DNA of 64,000 bases from Geodermatophilus sp. YIM 151500 (GCF_025716945.1 NZ_JAOVZT010000012.1:39402-103401), one strand, 5' to 3'; positions 9,808-19,449 are shown, numbered from the stretch's first letter. Numbers and translations are program-made. Notes: generated by a model from the sequence alone, not told the origin.

Positions 9808-10461
9808 TCAGACCCCCGGCAGGCCGACCGGGCAGGAGACCCCGGTGGAGTGCACCGGGCAGTAGCCGTGCGGCACCTTGAACAGGTACTGCTGGTGGTA
9901 GTCCTCGGCGTAGAAGAAGTCGCGCAGCGGGGCGATCTCGGTGGTGATCTCGCCGTAGCCGGCGGCTGTCAGCCGCTCCTGGAAGGCGTCACGGCTGGCC
10001 TTGGCCGCGGCCTCCTGCTCGGCGGACTGCGTGTAGATCGCCGAGCGGTACTGCGTGCCGACGTCGTTGCCCTGCCGCATGCCCTGCGTGGGGTCGTGGT
10101 CCTCCCAGAAGACCTTGAGCAGCTGCTCGTAGGAGATCTGCGCCGGGTCGAACACCACGAGCACGACCTCGGTGTGCCCGGTCCGGGCCGAGCAGACCTC
10201 CTCGTACGTCGGGTTGGGAGTGTGCCCGCCGGCGTAGCCGGCCGCGGTCGAGTAGATCCCGGGCGTCTCCCAGAACACCTTCTCGACTCCCCAGAAGCAC
10301 CCGGCGCCGAAGACGGCGGTCTGCATCCCCTCGGGGAAGGGCGGCTGGATGCGGTTGCCGTTCACCGCGTGCACCTCGGGGACGTGCGGGAGCGGCTCGG
10401 CGCGGCCCCTCAGCGCGTCGTCGGCGGACACCAGCTGCGTCTTGGCCCGGGAGAAGAGCAT
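9808..10461 (-). CDS. msrA: peptide-methionine (S)-S-oxide reductase MsrA
   Basis: With the ATG at 10461 the protein is 217 residues. It has the catalytic GCFWG motif with C55 and resolving cysteines near the C-terminus ([12 protein letters not shown]). It repairs methionine-S-sulfoxide in proteins using thioredoxin. The N-terminal 45 residues ahead of the catalytic domain match the longer actinobacterial MsrA type. An in-frame extension to 10557 is rejected because it is unlike any MsrA. It heads a probable operon with the dehalogenase and methyltransferase genes. Confidence 0.95.
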   Translation of the reverse strand: MLFSRAKTQLVSADDALRGRAEPLPHVPEVHAVNGNRIQPPFPEGMQTAVFGAGCFWGVEKVFWETPGIYSTAAGYAGGHTPNPTYEEVCSARTGHTEVVLVVFDPAQISYEQLLKVFWEDHDPTQGMRQGNDVGTQYRSAIYTQSAEQEAAAKASRDAFQERLTAAGYGEITTEIAPLRDFFYAEDYHQQYLFKVPHGYCPVHSTGVSCPVGLPGV

Positions 10462-10563
10462 GCCCCGAGCGTAGGCCGGGCCCGCAACCCGCTCGCCCGC
10501 CCCGGAACCGGCCGGCGGAGTGCCGAGCGCGAGGAATCCTCGCCTCCCGCAGTCCACCTCCGG

Positions 10564-11583
10564 TCAGGAGAACAGGGCGCTGTAGCCGTTGAGCGCCGGC
10601 TGCCCGCCGAGGTGGGCGTAGAGCACCGTGGACGACGGGTCGATCTCCCCGCGGCCGACCAGGTCGATGGTCGCCGCCATCGACTTCCCCTCGTAGACCG
10701 GGTCGGTGACCATGCCCTCGGTGCGGGCGGCCAGCTCCATCGCCCGGATCGTCGTCCCGTCGGGGATGCCGTAGGTGCCGGCGTGGTAGCGCTCGTCGAG
10801 CTCCACGTCGTCGGCGGTGATCGGCCGCCGGAGCCCGATCGCGTCGGCCGTGCGCCGGGCGATGCGCAGCACCTGGTCGCGGGTCTCGGCCGGCTTGGCC
10901 GAGGCGTCGACGCCCAGCACGCGGCGCGGCCGGCCGCCGTCCTCCGCCAGCTGCGCGAACCCGGCGACCATGCCCGCCTGCGTCGACCCGGTCACCGAGC
11001 AGACGACGACCGTGTCGAAGAAGACGCCGAGCTCGGCCTCCTGCGCGGCCACCTCGTGCGCCCAGCCGGCGAAGCCGAGCCCGCCGAGCGGGTGGTCCGA
11101 GGCGCCCGCCGGGATGGCGTACGGCTTGCCCCCGCGGGCCTCGATCTCGGCGAGCGCGGCCTCCCAGCTCTCCTTGACGCCGATGCCGAAACCCGCCTTG
11201 ACCAGCCGGACGTCGGCGCCGGCCAGCCGGCTGAGCAGGATGTTGCCCACCTTGTCGTACACGGCGTCGGGCCAGTCGACCCAGCTCTCCTGCACCAGCA
11301 CGCAGTGCAGCCCGACCCGCGCGGCGACGGCGGCGACCTGCCGGGTGTGGTTGCTCTGCACCCCACCGATCGACACCAGCGTGTCGCAGCCCTGCGCGAG
11401 GGCGTCGGCGACGAGGTACTCGAGCTTGCGCGTCTTGTTGCCGCCGTACGCGATGCCGGAGTTGCAGTCCTCCCGCTTGGCCCAGACCTCCGCTCCGCCG
11501 AGGTGCGCGGTGAGCCGGTCGAGCCGGTGCACGGGGGAGGGGCCGAACAGCAGCGGGTAGCGGGGGAAGTCGGCCAGGCTCAC
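10564..11583 (-). CDS. acdS: 1-aminocyclopropane-1-carboxylate deaminase
   Basis: The GTG at 11583 gives 339 residues, the normal length. It is a fold-type II PLP enzyme with the cofactor lysine K50 in [10 protein letters not shown]. The residues that separate true ACC deaminases from D-cysteine desulfhydrases are both present: Glu in DPVYEGKSM and Leu in YAHLGGQP. It splits ACC, the ethylene precursor, into 2-oxobutyrate and ammonia, a trait of plant-associated bacteria. The start overlaps the stop of the upstream GntR gene by four bases (GTGA), so the two are one operon. Confidence 0.95.
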   Translation of the reverse strand: MSLADFPRYPLLFGPSPVHRLDRLTAHLGGAEVWAKREDCNSGIAYGGNKTRKLEYLVADALAQGCDTLVSIGGVQSNHTRQVAAVAARVGLHCVLVQESWVDWPDAVYDKVGNILLSRLAGADVRLVKAGFGIGVKESWEAALAEIEARGGKPYAIPAGASDHPLGGLGFAGWAHEVAAQEAELGVFFDTVVVCSVTGSTQAGMVAGFAQLAEDGGRPRRVLGVDASAKPAETRDQVLRIARRTADAIGLRRPITADDVELDERYHAGTYGIPDGTTIRAMELAARTEGMVTDPVYEGKSMAATIDLVGRGEIDPSSTVLYAHLGGQPALNGYSALFS

Positions 11584-12251
11584 GGGTGCTCCTCGGGGTC
11601 GGTGGGTGCGTCGGCGAGCTCGTCGAGCAGCGCCGTCCAGATCTCGGTGGTCAGGCCGACGACGGCGGCCACGTCGCCCGCCGCGCACGCGTCGATGAGC
11701 CGCGCGTGCCGTTCCGCCGAGCCGCGGGCGCCGTCGGCGGCGAAGCGGCTGCGCTCGAGGCGGCGGATCAGCGGGGTGAACCGGTCGACGGTGGCCGTCG
11801 CGGCGGCGTTGCCCAGCCGGGCCAGCAGCACGCCGTGCAGCTCGTCGTCGGCGACCAGGGCCGCGTCGACGTCCCCGGCCGCCACGGCGACGGTGAAGCG
11901 GTCGTTCGCCGCACGCATGGCCGCCACGTCGTCGCCGGTCAGCCGGCCGGTGGCCTCCCGGGCGGCGAGCTCGTGCATCGCCCGGACGACGGCGGCGGCG
12001 TCGCGTACCTGGGGCACGGCCAGCTGGGTCACGCGGGTGTGGCTCTGCGGCTTGGCCTCCACCAGCCCCTCGTCGGCCAGCCGCGTCAGCGCCGCGCGCA
12101 CCGGCGCGACAGACAGCCGCAGCCGGCTGGCCAGCTCGGCGTCCTTGATGACGCTGCCCGGCGCCAGCTCCCCGGTGACGATCGCCGCCCGGAGTCGTTC
12201 CAGTGCCTGGTCCCGGAGCAGGGTGCGGCCGACCGGCGACAGGCTGGGCAC
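11580..12251 (-). CDS. GntR family regulator with FCD domain
   Basis: The 223-residue protein has an N-terminal winged helix with the GntR pattern ([20 protein letters not shown]) and an all-helical FCD ligand-binding domain. FCD proteins sense small carboxylates through a metal site. Translational overlap with acdS and a perfect palindrome at the start codon suggest that it represses its own operon until ACC or a related compound is present; that ligand is inference. The start is GTG. Confidence 0.9.
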   Translation of the reverse strand: MPSLSPVGRTLLRDQALERLRAAIVTGELAPGSVIKDAELASRLRLSVAPVRAALTRLADEGLVEAKPQSHTRVTQLAVPQVRDAAAVVRAMHELAAREATGRLTGDDVAAMRAANDRFTVAVAAGDVDAALVADDELHGVLLARLGNAAATATVDRFTPLIRRLERSRFAADGARGSAERHARLIDACAAGDVAAVVGLTTEIWTALLDELADAPTDPEEHP

Positions 12252-12285
12252 ACTGACATCTCAGATGTCAGTGGGGCGGATGTCA
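12251..12285. promoter_or_regulatory. palindromic operator of the GntR-acdS operon
   Basis: Positions 12251-12261 (CACTGACATCT) and 12263-12273 are perfect reverse complements around a single central C. A further half-site ATGTCA lies at 12280-12285. The palindrome abuts the GntR start codon, where a bound repressor would block transcription initiation or elongation. The assignment to this regulator rests on position. Confidence 0.65.
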
Positions 12286-12372
12286 AGGGGTGAGCCAGAG
12301 CTCCGGCGGCACCGGGCGGCGTCCGGTGGCGCCGCCCGCGTGCAGCGGGGGCTGCCGGACGGTGCCGAGGTG

Positions 12373-12924
12373 TCAGGCGCCCGGGGGCGGGACGTCGTCG
12401 TCCGCCAGCCGGGCCCACAGCAGCTCGTCGTGCTTGCGCCCGTCGCCGTACCGGAACGACCGGCGCAGCCGGCCCTCGCGGCGGAAGCCGGCCTTCTCCG
12501 CGACCCGGCCGGAGGCGGAGTTCTCCACGGCGTGGCAGAGCTCGATGCGGTCGACGGGCAGGCTGCTGAAGGCCCAGCGGCAGACCGTGTCGACGGCGCG
12601 GCCGGCGATCCCCCGGCCGCGGGCCGCGGCCACCGTCCAGTACCCGATCTGCGCGTCGCCCTGCAGCGGGTCGATCGAGTGCAGCGAGACCGAGCCGAGC
12701 AGCTCCCCGGTGTCGCCGTCCACCACGGCCCAGGAGGCGGCGGTGCCCGACGACCACTCGCGGCGCCGGGCGACGAAGCCCGCGGCGTCCTCGCGCGAGG
12801 CCTCGCCCTGGCCGTTCCACAGCTGCAGCTCGGGATCCTGGATCGCCGCCCAGACGTCGTCGACGTCCTCCAACCGCCACGGCCGCAACCGCAGCGGACC
12901 GGCGGCCAGCTCGATCGGTTCCAC
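12373..12924 (-). CDS. GNAT family N-acetyltransferase (RimJ/RimL type)
   Basis: From the GTG at 12924 the product is 183 residues. It has the GNAT acetyl-CoA site (AAARGRGIAGRAVD) and the C-terminal GFRREGRLRRSF region of the RimJ/RimL subfamily, followed by a short acidic-proline tail. Members acetylate protein N-termini or small amines. The reading frame stays open for more than 2 kb upstream, but that part is antisense to the Mut7-C and ykoE genes and is not coding. No clear ribosome-binding site is seen, so the start is uncertain by a few codons. Confidence 0.85.
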   Translation of the reverse strand: MEPIELAAGPLRLRPWRLEDVDDVWAAIQDPELQLWNGQGEASREDAAGFVARRREWSSGTAASWAVVDGDTGELLGSVSLHSIDPLQGDAQIGYWTVAAARGRGIAGRAVDTVCRWAFSSLPVDRIELCHAVENSASGRVAEKAGFRREGRLRRSFRYGDGRKHDELLWARLADDDVPPPGA

Positions 12925-13032
12925 GGCGTCGATCGTGCCGGAGCCGGCCGCCCGACCGCGCGCGGCGCGGGGCCCCGCGGCCCGGACGGCGTCGGTCTGG
13001 CCATCACCGCCGGGAAGGGGTAGCCCGGGGGC

Positions 13033-13767
13033 GTGACCGACACCGGCGACGTCCTCGTGCGGGTGGCCGGGCCGCTGGCCTTCCTGCTCCCGGGCCGCGA
13101 CCGGGCCGGCCGGGTGCGCCGGCTGGCGCACGATCCGGATGCCACGGTCGGGCACGTCGTCCAGGCGGCCGGGGTGCCGCTGACCGAGGCGGGCGAGCTG
13201 CGGGTGGACGGCGCCGCCGCCGGACCGGACGACCGACCCGGGCCGGGCGCCGTCGTGGACGTCGGGACGGCGCCGCGCCCGGAGCCCACGCCGCCCGGCG
13301 GCTTCCTGCTCGACGTCGGCCTCGGCGCGCTGACCCGCCGGCTGCGGCTGCTCGGCCAGGACGCCGCCTGGTCCGCCGACGCGGACGACCCCGACCTGGT
13401 CGCCACCGCGGTCGCCGAGCGGCGGGTCCTGCTCACCCAGGACCGCCGGCTGCTCATGCGCCGCGCGTTCGGCCGGGACGGCACCGCGCGCGGCGCGCTC
13501 GTCCGCGGGAGCGGGACCGAGGCCCAGCTGGCCGACGTCCTCGACCGGTTCGCGCCGTCGCTCGCGCCGCTCACCCGCTGCACGGCCTGCGGAGGGCCGC
13601 TGGTCGACGTGGCGAAGGAGGAGGTGGCCGACCGGCTCGAACCCGGGACGCGGCGCACCTACGAGCGGTTCTCCCGCTGCCGCTCGTGCGGGCGCGTCTA
13701 CTGGCGCGGGGCGCACGCCCGCCGCATCGACGCGCTGGTCGAGGCGGCCGCGCGTGCGGTGCGCTGA
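13033..13767 (+). CDS. Mut7-C RNase domain protein with ubiquitin-like N-domain
   Basis: The 244-residue protein begins with a ubiquitin-like domain of about 80 residues. It is followed by the Mut7-C region (GFLLDVGLGALTRRLRLLG, LTQDRRLL), a PIN-like RNase fold, and a zinc ribbon with the pairs CTAC and CRSC. Bacterial members are predicted RNases without assigned substrate. The GTG start is 108 bases from the divergent GNAT gene. The TPP riboswitch begins soon after the stop codon. Confidence 0.85.
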   Translation: MTDTGDVLVRVAGPLAFLLPGRDRAGRVRRLAHDPDATVGHVVQAAGVPLTEAGELRVDGAAAGPDDRPGPGAVVDVGTAPRPEPTPPGGFLLDVGLGALTRRLRLLGQDAAWSADADDPDLVATAVAERRVLLTQDRRLLMRRAFGRDGTARGALVRGSGTEAQLADVLDRFAPSLAPLTRCTACGGPLVDVAKEEVADRLEPGTRRTYERFSRCRSCGRVYWRGAHARRIDALVEAAARAVR

Positions 13768-13829
13768 CCTCCGGGGACGGCCCCGGCGCCGTGATCGCGG
13801 ACGGGCTAGGCTCGGCGGCACAACCGAAG

Positions 13830-13918
13830 ACACCACAGGGGAGCGCCACGGCGCTGAGAGTGCGGGACACCGCAGACCCTCGAACCTGATCCGGGTCATG
13901 CCGGCGCAGGGAGTTGGG
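13830..13918 (+). promoter_or_regulatory. TPP riboswitch (THI element)
   Basis: The leader contains the conserved TPP aptamer elements in order: the opening CAGGGGAGC stem, GCTGAGAGTGCGG, then CAGACCCTCGAACCTGATC and CCGGGTCATGCCGGCGCAGGGA. It ends about ten bases before the ykoE start, so control is probably at translation initiation. Binding of thiamine pyrophosphate should switch off the ykoEDC transporter operon. Confidence 0.95.
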
Positions 13919-13926
13919 AGGCATCC

Positions 13927-14535
13927 ATGGCCGAGCAGGCCGTCCGTCCGTCGTCGACCGGGCCCGCGGGGAAGCGCTGGCGCACCGTCGATATCGTCGT
14001 CACCGCCGTCCTGGGCGTCGCCTTCGGCGTCGTCTTCTGGGCCTGGGGCCTGCTGTGGGCCGCGACCGGCGCCGCCTTCGACGCGTTCCCGCCCGCGCAG
14101 GCCGTGCTGTACGGGATCTGGCTGATGCCCGCGGTCGTCGCGCCGCTGATCGTGCGCAAGCCCGGTGCGGCCCTGTTCGCCGAGCTCGTCGCCGCGACCG
14201 TCTCCGCGCTGCTCGGCTCGGCCTGGGGCGGCGTCGTCCTCGTCTACGGCCTGCTGCAGGGTCTGGCCGGTGAGGCCGGGTTCGCCGTCTTCGGCTACCG
14301 CCGGTTCGGCTGGTTCCCGGCGCTGCTGGCCGCGGCGCTCGCCGGCCTGATGGCCGCCGTGCTCGACCTCCTGTACTACTACCCGCTCTGGTCGGGGACC
14401 TGGAAGGCCACGTACACCGCCGTCGTGGTGGCCAGCACCGCCGCGATCGCCGGGGTCGGCGGCCGGGCGCTGGTCCGTGCCGTGGCGCGCACCGGCGCGC
14501 TGAGCTCCTTCGCCGCCGGTGGCAGCCGCGTCTGA
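13927..14535 (+). CDS. ykoE: ECF transporter substrate-binding component YkoE
   Basis: The 202-residue membrane protein has five or six hydrophobic segments and matches the YkoE family of energy-coupling-factor S components. These bind thiamine or its hydroxymethylpyrimidine precursor. Placement under a TPP riboswitch and directly before the ATPase and EcfT genes supports this. The ATG lies after GGGAG. The last codons overlap the start of ykoD by 17 bases. Confidence 0.93.
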   Translation: MAEQAVRPSSTGPAGKRWRTVDIVVTAVLGVAFGVVFWAWGLLWAATGAAFDAFPPAQAVLYGIWLMPAVVAPLIVRKPGAALFAELVAATVSALLGSAWGGVVLVYGLLQGLAGEAGFAVFGYRRFGWFPALLAAALAGLMAAVLDLLYYYPLWSGTWKATYTAVVVASTAAIAGVGGRALVRAVARTGALSSFAAGGSRV

Positions 14536-16045
14536 ACCTGCCGTTCCCGTGCGCCGACCCGGTCCCGCGGGGACCCGGCCCGTGCCCGCCGCCGGCGGGG
14601 CGCCGGGAGGCCCCCGGCCCGCCCGGGTGGTGGCGCGGGGGCTGGGCGTGCGGCACGCGTCCCGGCACGCGTGGGCGCTCACGGACGTCGACGTCGTCGT
14701 CGGACCGGGCGAGCGGGTGCTGCTCACGGGCGCCTCGGGGTCGGGCAAGTCGACGCTCCTGGCCGCCGTCGCCGGGCTGCTCGAGCACGAGGGCACCGAG
14801 CTGCGCGGCGGGCTGACCGTCGACGGCGTCGACCCGCGCGCCGCCCGCGACCGGCTCGGCCTGCTCGCCCAGGACCCCGACAGCCAACTGGTCATGACCC
14901 GCGCCGGGGACGACGTGGCCTTCGGCCTGGAGAACGCCGGCCTGCCGCCGGAGGCCATCTGGCCGCGGGTCGACGAGGCGCTGGCCGACGTGGGCTTCGG
15001 CTACGACCGCGAGCGGCCCACCCAGGCCCTCTCCGGCGGGGAGAAGCAGCGGCTGGTGCTCGCCGGGGCGCTGGCCCGCCGGCCCGGGCTGCTGCTGCTC
15101 GACGAGCCCACCGCGCAGCTCGACCCGGACGGCGCCGCGCTGGTCCGGTCGGCGGTGGCGCGGGCGACCGCCGACCGGGGCGCCACCGTGCTCGTCGTCG
15201 ACCACGACGCGGCGCCGTGGTTGCCCCTCGTCGACCGCGTGGTGGAGCTCGTCGGCGGGAGCCTGGTCGAGCACGGCCCGGACTGGCGGCCGGCGCCGCG
15301 CGCGGCGGGCCTCCGGCTGCCGCCGGCCCCGGACGGACCGGTCCTGCTCGCCGCGGAGGCCGCCGGCTTCACCTACCCGGGTGCTACCACCCCCGCGCTG
15401 CGTCCCACGGACGCCGCGCTGCGGGCCGGTCGGGCGCTGGCCCTGACCGGCCCGAACGGCACGGGTAAGTCGACGCTGGCGCTGCTGCTGGCCGGCCTCC
15501 GCGCGCCCACCACCGGCCGCGTCGAGGCGGCCGCGGAGCTCGCCGCCGGCGTGCGCCGCGGCGTCCGGGCGCCGCACCGGTGGCGGGCCGGCGAGCTGGT
15601 CACCCGGATCGGCACGGTGTTCCAGCACCCCGAGCAGCAGTTCCTCACCGGGCGGCTGCACGACGAGCTGGCCCTCGGGCCGCTGCGGTCCGGCGGGCAC
15701 GCGACGGCCGCCCGGGCCACCGCCGAGGCCCTGCTGGAGCGGCTCGGCCTGACCGCGCTCGCCGACGCCAACCCGTTCACCCTCTCCGGCGGGCAGCAGC
15801 GGCGGCTGTCGGTGGCCACCGCGCTTGCCACCTCGCCGCGGGTGCTGGTGCTCGACGAGCCGACCTTCGGCCAGGACGCCGCGACCTGGCGGGAGGTGGT
15901 CACACTGCTCGCCGAGCAACGGGCGCGTGGCTGCGCGGTCGCCGTCGTCACCCACGACGCCGACCTGGTCGACGTCCTCGCCGACGACCGCCTGGTCCTG
16001 CCCGCCCGGCGCGGCGCGCCGGCCCCCGACGGGGGACGGCGGTGA
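14519..16045 (+). CDS. ykoD: duplicated ECF ATPase YkoD
   Basis: One 508-residue chain contains two ABC ATPase domains. The first has Walker A GASGSGKST at 71-79 and signature LSGGEKQRL; the second has GPNGTGKST and LSGGQQRRL. Each has its own Walker B with DEP. This fused form powers the YkoE/YkoC thiamine-precursor transporter. The GTG start overlaps ykoE and the stop overlaps ykoC by four bases, so the three are translated together under the TPP riboswitch. Confidence 0.95.
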   Translation: MAAASEPAVPVRRPGPAGTRPVPAAGGAPGGPRPARVVARGLGVRHASRHAWALTDVDVVVGPGERVLLTGASGSGKSTLLAAVAGLLEHEGTELRGGLTVDGVDPRAARDRLGLLAQDPDSQLVMTRAGDDVAFGLENAGLPPEAIWPRVDEALADVGFGYDRERPTQALSGGEKQRLVLAGALARRPGLLLLDEPTAQLDPDGAALVRSAVARATADRGATVLVVDHDAAPWLPLVDRVVELVGGSLVEHGPDWRPAPRAAGLRLPPAPDGPVLLAAEAAGFTYPGATTPALRPTDAALRAGRALALTGPNGTGKSTLALLLAGLRAPTTGRVEAAAELAAGVRRGVRAPHRWRAGELVTRIGTVFQHPEQQFLTGRLHDELALGPLRSGGHATAARATAEALLERLGLTALADANPFTLSGGQQRRLSVATALATSPRVLVLDEPTFGQDAATWREVVTLLAEQRARGCAVAVVTHDADLVDVLADDRLVLPARRGAPAPDGGRR

Positions 16046-16806
16046 CCGCGTCGCTGGCGCTGGGACCGGTGCCCGGGGTCCGGCTGGCGCGGATCAACCC
16101 GGTGGCGCAGCTGACCGCTGTGGGCGTGGTCACGCTCACCCTGTTGACCAGCCTGGACGTGGTCACCCCCGCCGTCGTGCTGGCCGCCGAGCTGTGCCTG
16201 TTCCCGGCGGCCGGGCTCGTCCGCCCGGGGGTGGTGTGGCGGCGCACCTGGCCGGTGCTGGTCGGCGCGTCGAGCGTCGCCGTGGTCAACGTGCTGCTGG
16301 CCGAGGACGCGGGCGTCGTCACCGGGGTCGGCCTGGCGCTGCGCGTCGTCGGGCTGGCGCTGCCCGGCGTGCTGCTGGTGGCCTCGACCGACCCGGTGCG
16401 GCTGGCCGACGCGCTCACGCTGCACTGGCGCGTGCCGACCCGCTTCGCCTTCGGCGCGCTGGCCGCGGTGCGGCTGGCGCCGCTGCTGGTCGCCGAGTTC
16501 GAGGCGATCCGGCTGGCCCGGCGCACGCGCGGGGTGGACGCCGGCCGCAACCCGGTCGCCGCCGTGCGGCTCCTGGCGGGCGCGGGCTTCACCCTGCTGG
16601 TCGGGGCGGTGCGGCGGGCCACCCGGCTGGCGACGGCGATGGACGCCCGCGGCTTCGACAGCGGCGTCCGGCGGACGAACGCCCGCGGCTCGGTCCTGCA
16701 CGCGCGCGACACCGTCTTCGTCGCCGCCACGGTGGCCGTGTGCGCCGCCGCGGTCGGCCTGGGCCTCGTCCTGGGGACGTGGGACCCGGTCTTCGTCGGC
16801 GGCTGA
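16042..16806 (+). CDS. ykoC: ECF transporter transmembrane component YkoC (EcfT)
   Basis: The 254-residue membrane protein belongs to the EcfT/CbiQ family. It has several membrane segments and the two coupling-helix arginine motifs, seen in RLARRTRGVDAG and ATAMDARGFDSG. It joins the YkoD ATPases to the YkoE substrate binder. Its GTG forms a GTGA overlap with the ykoD stop, completing the operon. Confidence 0.93.
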   Translation: MTASLALGPVPGVRLARINPVAQLTAVGVVTLTLLTSLDVVTPAVVLAAELCLFPAAGLVRPGVVWRRTWPVLVGASSVAVVNVLLAEDAGVVTGVGLALRVVGLALPGVLLVASTDPVRLADALTLHWRVPTRFAFGALAAVRLAPLLVAEFEAIRLARRTRGVDAGRNPVAAVRLLAGAGFTLLVGAVRRATRLATAMDARGFDSGVRRTNARGSVLHARDTVFVAATVAVCAAAVGLGLVLGTWDPVFVGG

Positions 16807-17111
16807 TCCCGATCGGACCATCGCCAGCGGCTCCGGGTCCACCCCCGGGACGGCGTCCAGCGGGCTCACCTCGCTCGCGCCGTCCCGCCGGGGCGTCCTG
16901 GCCCGCGACGCCCCCCGGCACCGGCCCGCCGCCCTGCTGGTGGAGGGCATCCGTGGTCAACTGGCCACGGATGCTGTGCCGCGGACCCGACGGTCACCCG
17001 CCCGGGGGTGACGCCCGACCCAGCAGGGTTTGGGCGCGCGGCGGGCAGCCCATAGGAAGGTGTCAGGCCGGCCGACCCGACGGTGGCCCCGCAGACGAGG
17101 GAGACCGCACG
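16807..17111. other. intergenic region after ykoC with a hairpin
   Basis: No gene is seen in these 305 bases. A hairpin with perfect 10-base arms (16947-16956 and 16965-16974, arm GCATCCGTGG) and an 8-base loop may terminate the ykoEDC transcript. The end of the region must hold the promoter of the next gene, but I see no convincing hexamers. Confidence 0.5.
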
Positions 17112-17552
17112 GTGACAGGGGACGCGGCCGGGCCGAGCTGGCCGACCGCGAGCCCACCGCCCGCCGGCCCGGCCCTGCGCTGGGAGCTTGGCGACGTCGC
17201 CGAACTGCCCCGCGTGCGCGCCGACGTCCGCCGTCACGTCACCGCCACCGGGTCCCTCGGCGACCGCGCCGCCGACCTGCTCGACCAGCTCGTGCTCACC
17301 CTCGACGAGATGGCGTCGAACGCGCTGCGCCACGGCGGTGGCCGCGTCGAGGCGGCGGTGCGGACGACCGGCGACGCCTTCCTCGTCGAGGTCTCCGACC
17401 AGGCGGCGCACCGGCCGCCGGTGCCCGCCGTCGACCGCGACCCCAGCGAGGGCGGCCTGGGGCTCTACCTCATCGCGGAGCTGGCCACCGAGCACGGCTG
17501 GTACGTGCGCGACGGCTGCAAGCACGTCTGGGCGCTGCTGCGCCGCGGCTGA
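17112..17552 (+). CDS. RsbW-like anti-sigma factor / ATP-binding protein
   Basis: The 146-residue protein is a stand-alone histidine-kinase-like ATPase of the RsbW type. It has the N-box LDEMASNALRHGGG and the G-box with GGLGLYLIAELA. Such proteins bind and phosphorylate anti-sigma-factor antagonists in partner switching. It is a close relative of the protein at 24714-25256: both share RPPVPAVDRDP and end in KHVWA-x-L. The start is GTG after GAGGGAG. No sigma factor or antagonist gene is adjacent. Confidence 0.8.
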   Translation: MTGDAAGPSWPTASPPPAGPALRWELGDVAELPRVRADVRRHVTATGSLGDRAADLLDQLVLTLDEMASNALRHGGGRVEAAVRTTGDAFLVEVSDQAAHRPPVPAVDRDPSEGGLGLYLIAELATEHGWYVRDGCKHVWALLRRG

Positions 17553-17574
17553 GCGCCGCGCGGGGATGCCGGTG

Positions 17575-19449
17575 TCAGCGGCCGGCCGCGTAACCCTGCA
17601 TGCCACGCGGGTTGGCCGCCGCGCGCAGCACGCCGGTCTCCGGATCGCGGCTGACCGCCGACAGCCGGCCCAGCGACCACGGTCCGGACACGGTGACCGT
17701 GTGCCCGCGGCGGCGCAGCTCGGCGATCACGTCCTCGCCGATGCGCGACTCGACGACGACCTCGCCCGGAGTCGTCTGGCGCGGGTAGAACGACGACGGG
17801 AAGCTCGTGGTGTGCCAGGCGGGCGCATCGATGGAGGCCTGCAGGTCGAGCCCGCGCACGGTGTGGGCCAGCCAGAAGCACAGCTGCCACTGCTCCTGCT
17901 GGTCTCCCCCGGGGGTGCCGAAGGCCATGACGGGGACGCCGTCCCGCAGGGCCAGCGAGGGCGTGAGCGTGGTGCGCGGCCGCTTGCCCGGGGCGAGGGA
18001 GTTGGGCAGGCCGCGGTCGAGCCAGAACATCTGCGCCCGGGTGCCGAGCGGGAAGCCCAGCTCGGGGATGACCGGTGAGCTCTGCAGCCAGCCGCCGGAC
18101 GGCGTGGCCGAGACCAGGTTGCCCCAGCGGTCGACGACGTCGATGTGGCAGGTGTCGCCCCGGGTGGTCCCGCGGGCGTCGACGGTGGGCTCGCCGACGC
18201 CCGCTGCGGTGGCCGCCCCGGCTGCGGCGAGCGACGGCGCGGTGCCCGGCCGGTCGGTGCTGATCCGGCGCGGGAGGAGCGGCGGCGCCCCCGCCGGCGA
18301 TCCGGGCCGCAGCTCGGTGCTGGCCCGCTCGCCGATCAGCGTCCGCCGCTCGGCGGCGTAGTCCGCGGAGAGCAGCCGGTCGACCGGCACGTCGCCGCTG
18401 TCGCCGTACCAGGCCTCCCGGTCGGCCATGGCCAGCTTCACGGCCTCGACGGCGGCGTGCACGGTGTCGGCGTCCGGACCCGTGCCCCCGGGGCCGTCCG
18501 GGCCGGCCGCCCCGTCCCCGGCTGCGGCACCCCGTCCGCGCGCGGACCGCACCGCCGGGACGCCGTCCAGCATCGCCAGCGCCTGGAGCAGTGCCGGACC
18601 CTGCGACCACGGCCCGGCCTTCGCGAGCGTCCACCCGCGCCAGTCCAGCGTGACCGGCGGCTCGTAGCCCGGCGTCCACGTGGCCAGGTCCTGCCCGGTC
18701 AGAAACCCGGGGTGATCACGACCGGAGTCGTCCCTCACCGGGTACCGGCAGAAGCTGTCGATCGCCTCGGCGACGAATCCGGAGTACCAGGCCGCCAGGG
18801 CCGCGTCGATCTGTGCCTCTCGGGTGGGTCCGTGCGCTGCGTCGAGCAGGCGACGGTAGGTCGAGGCGAGGACCGGGTTGCGGAACGGACGGCCGGCGGC
18901 CGGAGGTGCACCGTCGGAGGAGAGCCAGGTGGCGGCCGAGGTCGGCCAGTGGGTGCGGAAGTGCTCGGAGACCGAGGCGACGGTCGCGGCCACCCGGGGA
19001 ACGAGGGGGTGGCCGGTCTCGGCGTACTCGATGGCGAAGCGGAGGACGGCGTCCAACGGCTGGGTGCCGTGGTCGCGCAGCAGGGTCAGCCAGGCGCCGA
19101 CGGCGCCGGGGACGGTGGCGGCGAGGAGGCCGGTGCCCGGGACGAGGTCCAGCCCGAGCTCCTCGAAGGCCTCTACGGTGGCTCCGGCGGGGGCGACCCC
19201 CTGACCGGACAGAACGACGGGTCGCCCCGCGTCCGAGCCGGACCCCCCGCGGGCGAGGACGACGGGGACCTCGCCCCCTGGGCCGTTGAGGTGGGGCTCG
19301 ACGACGTGCAGCGTGAAGCCGGCGGCAACGGCGGCATCACAGGCGTTGCCCCCCGCCTCGAGGGTCGCCATGCCGGCGGCCGTGGCCAGCCAGTGCGTGG
19401 TGGCGACCATGCCGAACGTGCCGGCGAGCTCGGGCCGTGTGGTGAACAC
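17575..19449 (-). CDS. ggt: gamma-glutamyltransferase family protein
   Basis: The 624-residue protein is an Ntn-hydrolase of the gamma-glutamyltranspeptidase family. The autoprocessing nucleophile is T433 in RGDTCHIDVVD, and the substrate loop includes SPVIPELGF and a GTPGGDQQ segment near the C-terminus. I see no signal peptide, so it is probably a cytoplasmic YwrD-like member. Such proteins act on glutathione or gamma-glutamyl amides. A low-complexity insert of about 30 residues precedes the small subunit. The gene is convergent with the RsbW-like gene. Confidence 0.9.
   Translation of the reverse strand: MFTTRPELAGTFGMVATTHWLATAAGMATLEAGGNACDAAVAAGFTLHVVEPHLNGPGGEVPVVLARGGSGSDAGRPVVLSGQGVAPAGATVEAFEELGLDLVPGTGLLAATVPGAVGAWLTLLRDHGTQPLDAVLRFAIEYAETGHPLVPRVAATVASVSEHFRTHWPTSAATWLSSDGAPPAAGRPFRNPVLASTYRRLLDAAHGPTREAQIDAALAAWYSGFVAEAIDSFCRYPVRDDSGRDHPGFLTGQDLATWTPGYEPPVTLDWRGWTLAKAGPWSQGPALLQALAMLDGVPAVRSARGRGAAAGDGAAGPDGPGGTGPDADTVHAAVEAVKLAMADREAWYGDSGDVPVDRLLSADYAAERRTLIGERASTELRPGSPAGAPPLLPRRISTDRPGTAPSLAAAGAATAAGVGEPTVDARGTTRGDTCHIDVVDRWGNLVSATPSGGWLQSSPVIPELGFPLGTRAQMFWLDRGLPNSLAPGKRPRTTLTPSLALRDGVPVMAFGTPGGDQQEQWQLCFWLAHTVRGLDLQASIDAPAWHTTSFPSSFYPRQTTPGEVVVESRIGEDVIAELRRRGHTVTVSGPWSLGRLSAVSRDPETGVLRAAANPRGMQGYAAGR

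Noticed and set aside
7543-13023. A 1826-codon open frame on the plus strand
   Set aside because: It runs antisense through seven well-supported genes on the minus strand. Its protein is low-complexity and Arg/Gly/Ala-rich, as expected of a frame opposite GC-rich coding DNA.
12925-14958. Long N-terminal extension of the GNAT gene frame
   Set aside because: The frame stays open but is antisense to the Mut7-C gene, the TPP riboswitch and ykoE. Only the last 183 codons look like a protein.
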